Below are positions 51,311 to 64,000 of a stretch of DNA of 64,000 nt, piece after piece. The DNA is from Dipylidium caninum (lineage: Eukaryota > Platyhelminthes > Cestoda > Cyclophyllidea > Dipylidiidae). Position 1 is the stretch's first letter, and each line of letters begins with the position of its first letter. Below the pieces are notes generated by a model. It was not told where the DNA came from and did not search any database. It worked only from the letters and a program-made list of their open reading frames with translations. Where the stretch lies: positions 310,001 to 374,000 of the forward strand of contig QEYB01000963.1 in NCBI GenBank assembly GCA_017562135.1, read 5' to 3'. A program made the translations under genes and the position numbers.

Positions 51311-54300
51311 ATGCAAAGTTCAAATGCCGCCGCCTCCGATTTTGATAAGAGCTTGCTCTGTGAATTCGAATCAATCAGGTCTGCCATTGACATAGAGATT
51401 GATCAAATTCCTTCTGACTTGCCGCGACTGCGATTCCCTCTTCAAGTAAGAATAACATATCGTTTTTCATATGCCCAAATTTTTCATCTTTGACCTTTTG
51501 TGGCTCCACTGCTGTTTTTCTGATTTTTCCTAGACTACTGATGTTCAGGATAGGTCACCGAAACTTTGTCAGTCTGGGACATTTGACATCGCTAATGAGG
51601 TATAGATTTGCATTTTTTGCAACTAGTCAAACATCAATATTGTCACTTCACTTATGCTACTCTTTTTCACTACCAAATGGTTTTAACTTCATCCAGAGTC
51701 ATTCGTAGATAGTCTGTATGGTTTTGTTTAAAACCCAGATTTACGTTGACTCGTTTGTCAAATGGTTTCCTTTATTTCAGCTCATTGATTCGGATTCAGT
51801 TGAGACGGTAAATCCCTCTAATGTCCGTGCCTTACCGATCGAGGATCCAATCGTAACCTACGATTCAGTGGTCGCTCAAATGAAGGCTGATGGTGTGGAG
51901 TGGATTCCCCCCGAGCAAATGAGTAGAAAACTCTCGGAAGTGCGTCTGGCTGCTCCTGATATATTTCAACAAAACAATACTAATCTCAGTGGTCGTGTGA
52001 GTGGTTGGTTTCCCTTATTTAATGTACACAAATTTTCCTTGCTCTAAGCTTTAGTTCTTAGTATTCTTAACCGGCGAAGTCCGTTTCCCTCTTCTTACAC
52101 GATATGTGAAATTCGCCCTATGTTTGAGATTAGTCTAGACTTTGTCCTCCAGTATTGACGCAAATTTTTTTTCGGGAAGCCAAGTTTACTGGCATTAATG
52201 GGATACATGGTTAAAAAGTTTAAGTACTGTCCACAAGTACGTTTTTGATAAACCGATTTTTATTGTAAATTTGTAAAAAAATAAGCAAACTTTGGGCACA
52301 ATCGAATGCGCAGCTTTACACATGCTTTTCGTTCTTAAAATTTTTCAATTTTGTTGTTGCACGTACTTTCGACTTTGTGCTTCTCATAGATCTGTTTATG
52401 TCGTTAAGCTTTACTTCAAAGATTATAAACCACTATTGAACCAACATCACACTTGAGTGCTGGGTGTGTTCCGCATAACTTAGTCTTCATTCGCACTACC
52501 TCAATGGGCGGTTCCGCTTGAGAAGACATTGACTGTGACCACTGCCCATTTCTTGCGCATCGTTAGTGGATCTTAATGAATAAACTGATGATGACTAACA
52601 TCATCTAGGTGCTTTTTCTGCAATTTAAATAAAAATAGTTGTAATTCAACCACTTCCCTTGCATCCATAGACTGTGTACACTAACTGATGAATGCACTAC
52701 GTTGTTCTCATTTGTACAAAACTTACTATTGAACAAGAAATAGGTTAGTCTTTGAACGTGATGAATACTGGTGTCTCTTAACTTGAAAATGTGCTAATGG
52801 GGTACAGAAGATCATTCTTTGTTTTAGACGGCCTTCATCGTGTACATCATGAAAGTCGACACCTTGTTATCACCTTATTTCCAGCTAAGCTTAACTACTA
52901 TCACTTCAAACCCTCATTTTTGCCTTACATAATTGCCGCTTCAACCAACTTACGTGATAATTCTGGGTTTGGGGAACAGACATAAAATGTGGACCTTTAT
53001 GTTTATATTTCTGTATCGGCGACTAATTTTTACGCTCTCTTTTCGTTGTCTGTTTATCATTACTTAGCAACAGTTTGTGGGAACATTCACATATTCCCCC
53101 TCTGTTTCCCCTTGACAATATCGTTAACACGTATACTGAAAGGCTGCTTTTTTACCAACACTAAGAGTTAATAAGCACTTTTGCCCATTTAGACCACTAC
53201 CGCGACAGAACTTGCTGCGGAGATAACCCTCACTAATGGGCGTCAGGGTTCCTCTCCCGCGCAGGTGTCCGATCTCTCGAACACGTAAGTTTTTGCATCT
53301 GAATTAAGGTAGCCATTGAGAAAATGCAATATACCCACTTGAATGTTCTTGTACCTTATCCCCAAAAACACTTGTCTGGATGGTTGCCTTTGCGGATCTG
53401 TGATTTCGTGCATCTGTACGTGGGAGGAAAAGTGGGTTACCTCTTTTGAATTAAAACAAATTGGATTGGAAATGAATCATCCTGTATTTTACTATTTACT
53501 TCTCTCAGTGGAGCTGAACTTCCTCTCTGCAATGTTGTATTATGTCGAAATTTATTCTAACAGTAATATACACTCCGCGTCATTTATTATGGGCGTGTAT
53601 CCAAATCGGTAATTAATAATTCTACCGCCGCTTCTGCGTCATATGTAGCCATGCCTCTGCTGGTAACTTTCGTCCAAGAAACGAGTTGAATCTTGTAAAC
53701 TTCTCTCTTATTAGGTGTGATTCAGTAAAAAGATGGTTTAGTGGTTTCACCAAGACAGTGGGAATCTTGATACTTATCAAAAAAATAGGAGGCCTAGTCA
53801 TGAAAAACTGCCAAGCCTCTAACATCTGAAGATACGCTTGAAAGATAAATTTTTTTATAAAATATGGTGCACCTTCACATGTATATTCTCTACTTGGATG
53901 AATGTGAAAGACCCCAAATATTCTTGTTACATTTCTTTTTCAAACAGATTTCATCGGCAGTTTTGTGCCACTGTTTATTTCGTGTTTGGTACATTCTCTT
54001 ACCGTCCCATTGAAACCGATTAATTTCTTGTAACTGACTGCTCCCTTAAATTGGATAGTACAGGGCCTCCTGTAAGGTCCACGGAACTGCAGGCTAGATT
54101 TCTCCTGCGATATCGTTTATCTCCTCTTTCACTTCGGGTCATCATCAACCAGTGCTAGAAACTGTAAATCCTCCGACTGCTTCTGCTCCCATAGGCGGTT
54201 AAAGGTTGTTTTATTAATGATGATGTGTGAGCCTACACTCTTCCCCCTCCCCCTGCCAAGACTTTTCGCCGTTAAGATGGTTCTTATTTGCCCATTGTGA

Positions 54301-57300
54301 ATCACCCCTCGAATGAATATAGCAGACAACCAACAGTGAGTCACACGTAGACATGTACACTAATGGCAACATTGACATCCTCTTTTTCATTCTAACCCTA
54401 TCTTTTCCACCGCAGTTTGTGGTGCGTTGGTCTGGCGTTGTTACCATGGCGTACCTAGGCGCGCCAGCGTGTGTAGGGCAAAATATTGCCCATGCAGAGA
54501 GTAAATTTTGTTGTGCCATGTAACTAATGCCTATTGTTGGTAAATGTTACCCATCTCCTTTTGGCCATTATCTTATATTCCTGCGCTTGTATTAGTCAGC
54601 ACTTGTAATTGTACATGTATGCAGACGATTTCTGGGCTAAATTTCACTCTCATGCCGCACAATTGTTGGTCGCCTTCTGGCAAATACATTTCTTACTTAT
54701 GGATGACGAGAGTACCGATTATGTGGAGCTACGGTTAATTGGATTTTTTTTGTAAATATCTAAGTAAACATCTCTATTGGTTTTTAATGTGTATTTACCC
54801 TCTACTTCCAAACTCAAGAGTCAAACGGGAGTTTGGGTATTAACTTGCTGTTTGGCTTGCGTGTTTTTACCATTCTTCCTTCTGGGCCCCTTAATTTGAC
54901 TTATTACTCAACTTGTATCTATCGTTAATAGGTGTTAATTGAAAGCGCCAAGAAAGTGAGGATTTTTTCTCTTTTTTAGAACGAGTCTTGTCCATCCCCC
55001 CAATTCCGATACCACGGAATCAAGCGTCTCGGAAAATGTATCCAAACTGAGGGAGCTTCAACTTCAACTGAATCAGGTGGGACTTTTTTCTAACGAAGCA
55101 ATGATCTTTATCCTGTGCGTCCTATGCTTTAGCCAGTTTTTTGGAGTGTATGCAGGGTGTAATATCTTGAAATCATTTGGATTGCCTGACCCCTCACGTT
55201 TCCCTCCCTCCTAAGATATTTTGTTCACATGTGTGGCCTTCATGTGACGGAAACACACCATGGCGGCTACACCCGAGCATTATGGGCCGTGCTACATGCG
55301 TCCATGGCCATCCACAAATAACTCGTGTGATTCGATGATTGAACAATATTGAATGAGTAAATTCCATATACGACGATATGCTAACCATTTCGCAAAATAA
55401 CTGCTCTTTTAGTGAGTTGTATTTGTTGGTCGCATTGTAAATGTGTTTAAGGTTCAAATTGGATAACAAAATGCACAATTTTGTGTATACTTTTCGGTAT
55501 TCATGTTCTGAAAGTTTCTCGGCCTTTTTGTCCAAATGGCAACTGTCAAATCGCATGAAAGGGATGTAGGTGGACAATGACAGACCATGTACATTCAGTA
55601 TGGTTAAATGACCTCTCAAAAAGGATAGTTTCTCACACTAGAGACCAGGCGCTTCAGCGAAGACGAAAAATTTACAGTGTTCACATCTATTCTTATTGCG
55701 GACAATAATTCCGTCCATTTTCTTTCTTGTGAGACCAATGAAGTAGGTGTTACCGTTAAGGGTGCGCCGCCCTACATTTTTCCAGTAGAAAAAGAGGAGG
55801 CAAATTCCTGGAACAGTTATGCCATCCTATGACAAACTCGTCGTGACTATTCTTACCTCACTGGAAGTTGTTTAACCGCCAATACTGTGACCTTGGATTT
55901 GTCATCTAATACGAGCTTCCCCTCTGGGTGGATGTAGAGACGGGGATTGTCTCATGTTTTCCATCTACATGAGCATGTGTGAATTTGTGCATAGTGCGTT
56001 CCCTCCATTTTTGGTCCTCGTGCACACTTTGCGAAACGCTCAATCATCCACCTTGGCTTCATGTTTGATCAGGTTGAATAAATTAACGACATACCTAATG
56101 TCCATCTGTTCCCATTTAGAAGGTTTTTTTGTTCACCTACATACTGAGCGTCATGTACTCCTTACTTACCTTTAACCCTTAAGGACTGGGATCATATCAA
56201 AGTACTTTTCTCTCCAAATTGTTCACTGATGTTCCAGATTTTAAGGGTCGTCGAATGACTTTTCTTGGGAATTAATTTGGGCATATGAGGACTTTTTAAT
56301 GGCAATTTATAGGGAGAAGTTTGAGTATGATGGAAATTCGGAGGCGTAAATGACATTCGTTTTATCTGCATGGAGCACTTTGTTAATAGAATTCATGACT
56401 GATTTAGATTAAGATGACGGAAAAATGAGCTTTGCAATTCGAATTCCCTTACTTTTACCTATTTTAACCGAAACTAGTTGACTTCACCGACATGGGGTTT
56501 GTGTTGAACACCTCCTTCCTCCGACATCTTGCGAACAGAAATGTTTCCATGTCTTGTGTACTCTAAGAGAAATTGAAACTTAAGCTTGATATAGACGTGT
56601 CTCCACCTGGTCAGAGGTAGACACTGGTGATTAGTCCGCCCTCTGCCTCCCACCTTTTAAGAGACGAATTTAGATTGAATTGTAACACTGATTTAGGAGA
56701 AAGCGACACGAAAGCAACAGGAAGATTACATTCAACAGCTTCAACGTTACTATGACAACCTCCTGGCTAAACATGCAGCTGCTGAAATGACCATCGACCA
56801 CCTGCGTTTTCGGGCAAAAGTTGGTTGTGACGACACGACAGCAACAGGAGCCGGAAGTCAGTCAGTCGGTACTCTGCGAGGCCGAAAATTAATCTCAACT
56901 TCTCTGGATATCTGTGCCTTGAACGAGTTGTCGAAAAAACCACACAACCCTCCTGTCTCCAGTTCCCTTAATAGCTTCCGTAAAGAACCAACAGAGATAC
57001 AGACGCGAGGCTCTCAGGACTTGAGTAAGAAGCCAAGTGTCCAACCTCAGGTCCACCTCATCCCTCTGTCCTCATCGGCCGGACATTTGGAGTGAGTATT
57101 TCTAGATTGAACCCTCCTTGCTGTTATGATGGATTGGGGAGAGATTTAACCACTTGCGCACTCTATTGACCTGACCTTTTGCTGTGAGTCACTGGTAACT
57201 GATGTGGTGTGGCCTAATTGACGCGGCGTCTGCAAATTGATTACCCCCAGAAGCATTACTATAACTGATTTGAATTGCTTGACTTGTGCCATGGAAAAAT

Positions 57301-60300
57301 CGTTTCTGCTATTTCTCCCTCGACACCCTCTTACGGGTACGCGATCCCAGTGTTTCGTGTCCTCCTAAACATTATGAACTTTCTGTTTCTGAACCGACCC
57401 TAGGTCATTTAAAAGTTTTACCTCTTCACCGAATAATGTTTTTGTGGTTGTTTATTGCACTTCAGCGATATAATATGAAATCTGACGCGGCCACGAGGGA
57501 TGTGTTTATTGGCTAAATGTTTTGGACTTATTTCAGCACTTCCACGAGGATATCATCATGCCTTTATCCGTTTTGACTACCTTGCTGTCGCTAGCGCAGG
57601 GAAACTACCTTTTTATCCTTTATACTATCGCATTTTGCCCTCGAGATGTCATTCACAATCTGGTAGGCTCGAGGATGACGAACCCTCCTTTTATTTCACA
57701 GCTGTAAGCGTAAAGTAGACCATTTCGACAGCCTTGGTTTTTCGCTCTAAAATGCGCATCTTATAGCCATTTAGCCTCACCTCCTATAAAATTTTGACCC
57801 AGTTGTGAATTTTTTGGCGCCTGAGTCACTCGGCTTTTGCAAGTGGACTTCTCTTTCTCAACTTTAGTCTCTTCTGAATTACTCCCGTCAGCTCACAAGT
57901 TCGAGCGCACTCTATATCTTATCAACTTCTGCTCCCCCTTTCCTGTCACCGCAAATTACTCATTAAAACGCATTTGGTTTAATAGAAGACAATGAAACGT
58001 GAAGACGAGGCATTTACCTTTGAGCTCTGCACTGACCGATTGATATAATTTTTTTTCACAGAGATGTGACATCTCCTCATGTACTTTTGGCACCGAATTA
58101 GGACGAAAGCACTCCTTGACCAACGTGTTCAAGTGGAAGTTTTCATTTTTTCAGCCAGGACCTCTCAAATAGTACGTTTATTCCCGCTAAATCCGACCTC
58201 AAGGGCGCCGTCAACGGGGACTACAATGCTTCTTCAGGCGAAGACAGAAGCGAATTTATTGAAGGTAATATCTCCCTTGTGTTCTCTGCGTCAAATTTAA
58301 GTATTTAATCTTGTAATATTGTTTATACATAATATCATGAAAGGCGAGCCCCCCAACTCGTCGTCATTTAGGCTTAGCATCTCTTCGTCCTATACAAGCT
58401 TGTCGAGGCTGGGTAAGCTTGTGTAGTCCCATAATAATACGAAAGGCTACTAGGTGTAGGACTGTCCGTCAACCTTTATCATCTCAGCTTTATTTCCTTT
58501 TTTGGCTGTTCTGGTATGTACTCCTTCCGCAACTCCTCTATTCTGACTGACGTTAATTGGTGTTTAGGCCATTCCTTCCTTTTCGTTAACCTATCATGGC
58601 GGGGAGTATACAAAGAAAAAGGATTGACCTTTTATGTGCTATGTAAACACTCGGCAGGTTCGCCGTTGCACAAAACCCCTCTCCTTCGTTTTATCCTCAC
58701 TCCGTTTCGACTCCCACCAATGCAGACATATTTGCCTTTCAATTGCCCTCCTAACTTCCTTCTGCTACTCTACACCTAAAAGCCAGTTAGTCTTCCTGTT
58801 GAGCAATAACGATGCTCTCGTGTCTCGATTATCGTTTAGTCTCCTATTCCCATTCGCTTTTTAAATATTTTTTATTTGTGGGAGAGACGGGACGTCGATC
58901 AAAGTTACTTTTCTGTCTATTTTCGGGGTAGTGATGATACACCTACGCTTCATCACGAATGCCTATTAACATCGACATTTCTTGATTGATAAGTTAGTTA
59001 CGTTGTATCGTTGAAAGGTGCTAATACTGGAAAGGGTAGAGAAGGGGGTTTTTAAACACGTGTCCCAGTTACTCATCTTTCACACTTGCGCCTTCACTTT
59101 ATGCGCAATTACTGGCATTATTAACGAGACTTCCAGCATTTCCCAGTATAATTAGTTGTTCTCGCGCCTTGATTTTTCGTTTACCGTGCTAGTTAGACAT
59201 GGAAGTCAGCCTCCATGGCAAGTCGAATGAACATCGCCATCCGTGACCGAATTTTTAGATTTTCTACTATTGCAGATGCAAGTAGTGCTTATGAATTGCA
59301 GATAACCATCGTCAGTCCGAAGAGAATTCCCATGTCGCCACGGAAGATGCTGCCAAATCCCTGGAGGACATGTTGAGTGCCTCATTCACCGCCATTCACG
59401 GTCGTCTTAACGCTATTGAGGCATGTCTTTCAGATGATCGTAGGAATGAGGCGCTTACGGCCATCCATCATGAATTGGAGGATCTACGTCGTCGATACCA
59501 GGCGGGACAGTATTTGTGGTCTGGCGGTAAGAAAAATCTCTTGTCCTAAAGCGTTAAATCACTAAGATATATTGCCAAAACGTCGGTTACCTTCGGGTAT
59601 TACGTTTAGTGAGGTCCATGGACGCTGTGAAAATGACCTTTATCCTTTTCGACTTCGATGCCTCTAATTGCCTCTCTGGAGTCCTTCACATTTCAGATTG
59701 TGCTTGGGGGTGAACACAGGAGTTTAGTTTATGATTTTTTAACTTATTCACTAACTACTGTGTTGTCTAGTTCGAATGAAACCAATTGTTCCCAGACATT
59801 CGAGGTAATTCATTTTAAATGAAGGGTTAATGGGAAATCTTTATTGCCTTTCTGAACATTCATGGCTTTTCTCTCGGCGTTTTTTCAACTTGTCTGCTTT
59901 TGGATGACTCGACACGATTACTGCAAGTTTTTTTTCGCACGCCCAACTCCACCATTCTTCCTCACGAATCCCATTTGAATTGCAGGTCAATCTATCATCC
60001 AGCCTGGGAATATGAAGTTTTGATTCGGTCGCTAATGTATTTCTCTTCCTCCTGCCTCCCCCCCCCTTAGTAACGCAGACGTTGTCTATCAATTCACCCA
60101 ATTGTCAAAAGCGTCAAGTCTGCAAATGCCAGATTATTTAAAAGTATAATACGCAGTCAGTACTTTCACTTAGACATGTAGGCTCCGTGTATGTTGTGTC
60201 CATTAGCTCAGCTTTCTGCGATTAACAGGACTAAAAGTCGGCCTCACCTCGTAAATGTCCATCGTCGTCGATCGTGGAGAAGTTAGGCCCCGTCTAAACT

Positions 60301-63300
60301 TGACCCGCACCTCAATAATCATTTATCGCCAGCATTATTCAGGTTTATTACATTATTTCAGGTTGCTATGCGCCAAACCGCAGTTTATAAACGCTCAAAA
60401 TTGTGAGAAAGAGACTCATCAACCCTAAATACGTTTTTTAGTCGCATTTCTTGGCATTTACTAATATAAAAATGGAAGGTTATAGGTAGGGTCATTGAGG
60501 TTTTCAGGTTGTAATTTCGCGGCATCTCAAGCTTGAGGTTTCACTCAACCAATATTTCCGCTTACTTCGATGTTATTTATTTTCAATCATTTCGTTAGTC
60601 TTTCATGGGTTTTCCTTTTAATTCTTTACGTGTATTTACAAGCTAAGACGACGAGACATTGGGTGCTGGAGAAAATCTTCATTACAAAGTGCAGAGAATG
60701 TATGATTAGGTTTTCGCATGACTTGGTTTTGTGTTTCAGCCGGTCTGTTCGATAACCAAGCCGTTATTGCTACCTGCCTCGACCGTCTGACACAAAGATT
60801 GCAGCAATTTGTGGACGGAAGGGGATGTGTCGAAAATGATGGGATCATACCCGCTCGTCCCTCCTCTCTTAACCTCGTAGACTCCCATCGACCTGGCTCG
60901 GCTGAATCGAATTCCACCTCTACCGGCCCTACTGGCGCCCATTCTTCTGGCTCAGCGGGTTTTCGTCAAGAAGACTCATCCTCGTCAAACTCCGGTCACA
61001 TCAACTCTCTGGGTCCCTCCTCTCCTGCTAATTCTAAAAGTGTGTGATTTTATTCCGTTAAATATCTCTACTACTGAGTGCGATTTGAATCTTTCATCCG
61101 ATGGAACTTTTCTCACACTCGTACTTCGTTGAGAAACCAGATTTACACCCATTTGAAGTCATTGTTTGATGATTTCATTACTGTTTCATCAAACTTCCTC
61201 GCATGGTTATTCGTTTCCTAATTGAAATAGTATTCGTACCACCCTCGTTACACTCAATTTTTATTTCCCTCATCATTCGAAAATTATAGTACATCATATC
61301 ACCGTTTCTTTCTGCCCTATTTTCACCCTTTCGCTATCTCTATCCTTTTTGGTTATTTCCGACTTTAGTCTTCCCGATTAAGTATTTTGAGGGAGTAAAG
61401 ATGCGTATGAAAGCAAGGATCGAGGTGGCTCATAACATTCCTGCCCGCATTGTCTTCAGCACTTTATCTCTACCTGATAAGTGATGTTGTTTTTTATCCT
61501 ATAATTTTCATTCAGGCCTCTTTAGTGATCCGACAGATTTCATCATCCTTGTGGTACCTTCGCATGTGTAATCCTTTTATCTCCCTTTCTTTCTTAGAAC
61601 GCTATGATAGAAGTTGCTCTACTAGACTGATTGACCGGGCATTACATGTGGGACCTAGTTGAACTAGTAACCTGAGTGTTGGGGCCGTTTTTTAAGACGC
61701 TTCATTATCACCACCGTCAAATGCTATCAATAAAAGACGGTTATAGTGCATAGCCTCATGACAACTGTGTTTATTCCAGAGTGTGTTCGTGTCTCCGGCC
61801 TAATCTTAATGTAATTTGAGTCGGTCTAAGTTATTCCACCAACCAATGTTGCTTCGCCAGATCTTAGTTTGTCTCCTAATAATCCAAGTATCATCGCGAG
61901 TGATTCCCGTCTATAGTCCTTCTCGTGCACTTGAATGTGAATGATCACCCACTAAGTTTGCGGCCACATCAATCGCGAAGTTGCCATGTCGTGGCGTTTA
62001 AAAAGTGAATCTTGCATGCACTGATAGGCAGCATATCACCAAGTTGTGTCCTTATTGAGATCGCGGCTGCTTGAGGCTGCTCACCGACTAACTTAAGTTG
62101 AGGCGACACTACTTCAGAAGATGGTTATTGTTTGGTAGTTTATTTCACACAATACCAGTCCTTCTTTGCGACAGGCCCCAGCTTAATCCGTTGCTTATTA
62201 GTCCCTACTCCCCTTGGAAAGCAAACACCTTATTCAACTGTGTAGTAACTTGTTCATTTTCCAATGCTCAATTCAGCTGTCTATTCCGCTTCTTTGTAGT
62301 CTCGCTGGAGGTGGCGGAAGCACATTTCACTCGACTACTGGGTCGCTATGATAAACTAAAAGTCGTTCCTGATCACGGGAAAGACGTTGAGTCGTTAATG
62401 CAAGTATGTGCCTCGTGGGCTTCCTTCTCCTTTTGATATTTCCATACAATCTGACTTGCATCTTTACGTCTGCATTAATTTCAGCGGTTGCTTCAATTGT
62501 CCGATCGGTACTCCAACCAGTCGTCTGTCATCTTTTCTCCCAGACGTCTTCGTCGAATTTTTGAAAGTGACTATAACGTCAACAATGGTGGTGAGTTAAT
62601 ATTCCTAACATGCTGCTTTGCCCACAATAGTCTTCTACCTTCCCATCTTATGTCTTCTATTCCAGCAAACGAGGCCGTAAATGTTAGTTCTTTTTCCCCC
62701 ACCCTCACCCAACTCATCCCTCCTAAGGTGAGTTAAGCGTATTAATCACTAATTTAGCTTAAATGAACCGCCATTTTAAAGGTTCATTTTATTTTCTTCA
62801 GGGAATGTTAGACTCGTACAACAAGCCACGGCAAATGGTAAGCCCGGACAGCGGCGTACCCCAAACCCCGCTTGGTAGTAGCGGTAGCAGTGGAGCCAGC
62901 TGTTACGGTACTACAGCCCCTCGGAACAGTCTTTTTCGTCAAACGTCAACCGTTATTGACATTGGTAACGAAGGCCCTGGCAGCTCGCAGCGAAAACAGT
63001 CAGATAGTGGTTTTTGGGCCACTGACAGCTGTTCTGGTGTTGCTCCTCTGCCAATTCCTAAGGGTGGACTTGTTCCCTCATTCTCGTCCGCCACTACCAC
63101 TAACACCGACGAAATAGATGCTGATAATAACATAGGGTGGGTTGTCAAATGTCGGGACAGTCTTTATCATAGTGCATCCCTTCCCCCTCCTCCTCCCATC
63201 CTAAATTATCCTTTAACTTTTCCTTCAGCCCCTCCAAAATGCTTCCGAATGAGATGATGTCATTAGAAGCGGATATTGAACGCCTCCGTCAGGGCATTGC

Positions 63301-64000
63301 CAGACTCACTTCCACCGCTTCGGCATCATCAGCCCTTCGATATCGTGGCCGTGGGCCTGCATCGGACTCTTCTGGTTCCACTTGTGAGGAAGACTCGCCA
63401 AGGTACTCGGTGGCAAACGGAGCCTATTTAATTCCATGTTAAATTCAAGCAATTGCTGTTCGGTAACGATTAGTTTACATTATACCGCTTTTACTCTATT
63501 CATTTTTTCTATCTTCGCAGGAAAAATGCGCTACTACCGCCCAGCGGCGGTACGAAATCGGGTACACTCGAGCGTTCATCAAAAAGATCGGGCTATTCTT
63601 CCGCAAACTTGAAACAATCACGTCTTCCAAGTGTGTTTTCGTGTTTCTTTTTCTTTTTTCCATTTCTTAATACATTCATAACCTGGCTTTGGACTCGGAA
63701 GGCTGATAATTTTAAAATTTGTAGGCAGAAAATTGATCATACATGGTGGTCAACTGTGTATGAAGAGAGGATTTTTAGATGTTAGGGAAAAATGTGATAA
63801 ATCGTAGAGGGCTTTAACCGCCCCGTATCCCCTGTGGCCTTTAATAGCGGCTGTATGGTATGCTCCGCCTTATACCTTTGCCAACAGGTACATCCAGCTC
63901 TTCAGGTGAAGATAATCCCTACTCACCCTACAACCGACGACGCTATTCCTCACGAAGCCGTCACCGCGTAGCCGCCCCCAACCACAACAGCAAAACACTT
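51311..64000 (+). CDS. Large coiled-coil, Ser-rich protein, possibly AKNA-like (3' end outside window)
   Basis: Not firmly identified. Exons: 51303-51445 (ATG 51311), 51534-51599, 51781-51996, 53193-53284, 54980-55076, 56697-57091, 58155-58264, 59302-59526, 60740-61039, 62300-62403, 62485-62590, 62666-62727, 62802-63136, 63229-63402, 63521-63630, 63888 to beyond 64000; every junction keeps phase, giving about 880 residues so far. Heptad-like helices occur in the 54980-57091 part (LRELQLQLNQ, YIQQLQRYYDNLLAKH, AAAEMTIDHLRFRAKVG), in 59302-59526 and in 62300-62403. The rest is Ser/Thr/Pro-rich and probably disordered. The AEMTIDHLRF box and the QSDSGFWATDS segment recall AKNA, a centrosomal microtubule-organising protein, but I cannot confirm this. 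An optional 19-nt exon at 58062-58080 also has good splice sites but would break phase. Introns over 1 kb (51997-53192, 53285-54979, 55077-56696, 59527-60739, 61040-62299) hold no other gene I can see. Confidence 0.7.

Noticed and set aside
58062..58080. 19-nt exon DVTSPH in the coiled-coil gene
   Set aside because: Good splice sites, but including it breaks the phase with the exon at 58155; it may be a rare isoform.

Overview
The window is nuclear DNA from an animal. It holds spliced, intron-rich genes with GT..AG introns and pyrimidine-rich acceptors, and I saw no operon, Shine-Dalgarno site, tRNA gene or CRISPR array. Many introns are only 31-40 nt and cluster at the 5' ends of genes, while later introns reach 0.5-3 kb. 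This, with moderate GC and sparse repeats, suggests a parasitic flatworm and most likely a tapeworm. The organism assignment is inference.

I could rebuild seven protein-coding genes exon by exon, with reading phase preserved across almost every junction. (1) About 929-24179, plus strand: the C-terminal part of MADD/Rab3-GEF, whose 5' end lies outside the window. (2) 26091-24961, minus: SDF2, an ER-lumen MIR-domain protein with signal peptide and HEDL tail, complete. (3) 29071-26811, minus: a SIRT3-type sirtuin deacylase with an unusual C-terminal extension. (4) 33870-33198, minus: a Rab8/10/13-type small GTPase, complete. (5) 34899-36191, plus: SRA1, the steroid receptor RNA activator protein. 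(6) 50123-37618, minus: a bridge-like lipid transfer protein of the BLTP3 family (UHRF1BP1/SHIP164), essentially complete at about 1,500 residues. (7) 51311 to the window end, plus: a long coiled-coil, Ser-rich protein, tentatively AKNA-like, cut off at its 3' end.

MADD and SDF2 converge, and SRA1 and BLTP3 converge. Rab/SRA1 and BLTP3/coiled-coil gene are head-to-head pairs separated by about 1.0 and 1.2 kb, which may be shared promoter regions. Three of the seven genes (MADD, Rab, BLTP3) belong to vesicle and endosome traffic, but nothing in the sequence shows that the cluster is functional. The 4-kb stretch 29148-33197 is gene-poor and holds only possible decayed transposon pieces.

I found no convincing new biological system. 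The most unusual items are the 5'-biased micro-introns, a GC-AG intron, an intron whose boundaries fall in a 9-bp direct repeat, a possible 20-nt intron in SRA1, and a 133-bp tandem duplication carrying a hairpin and a transposase-like C-terminal relic.
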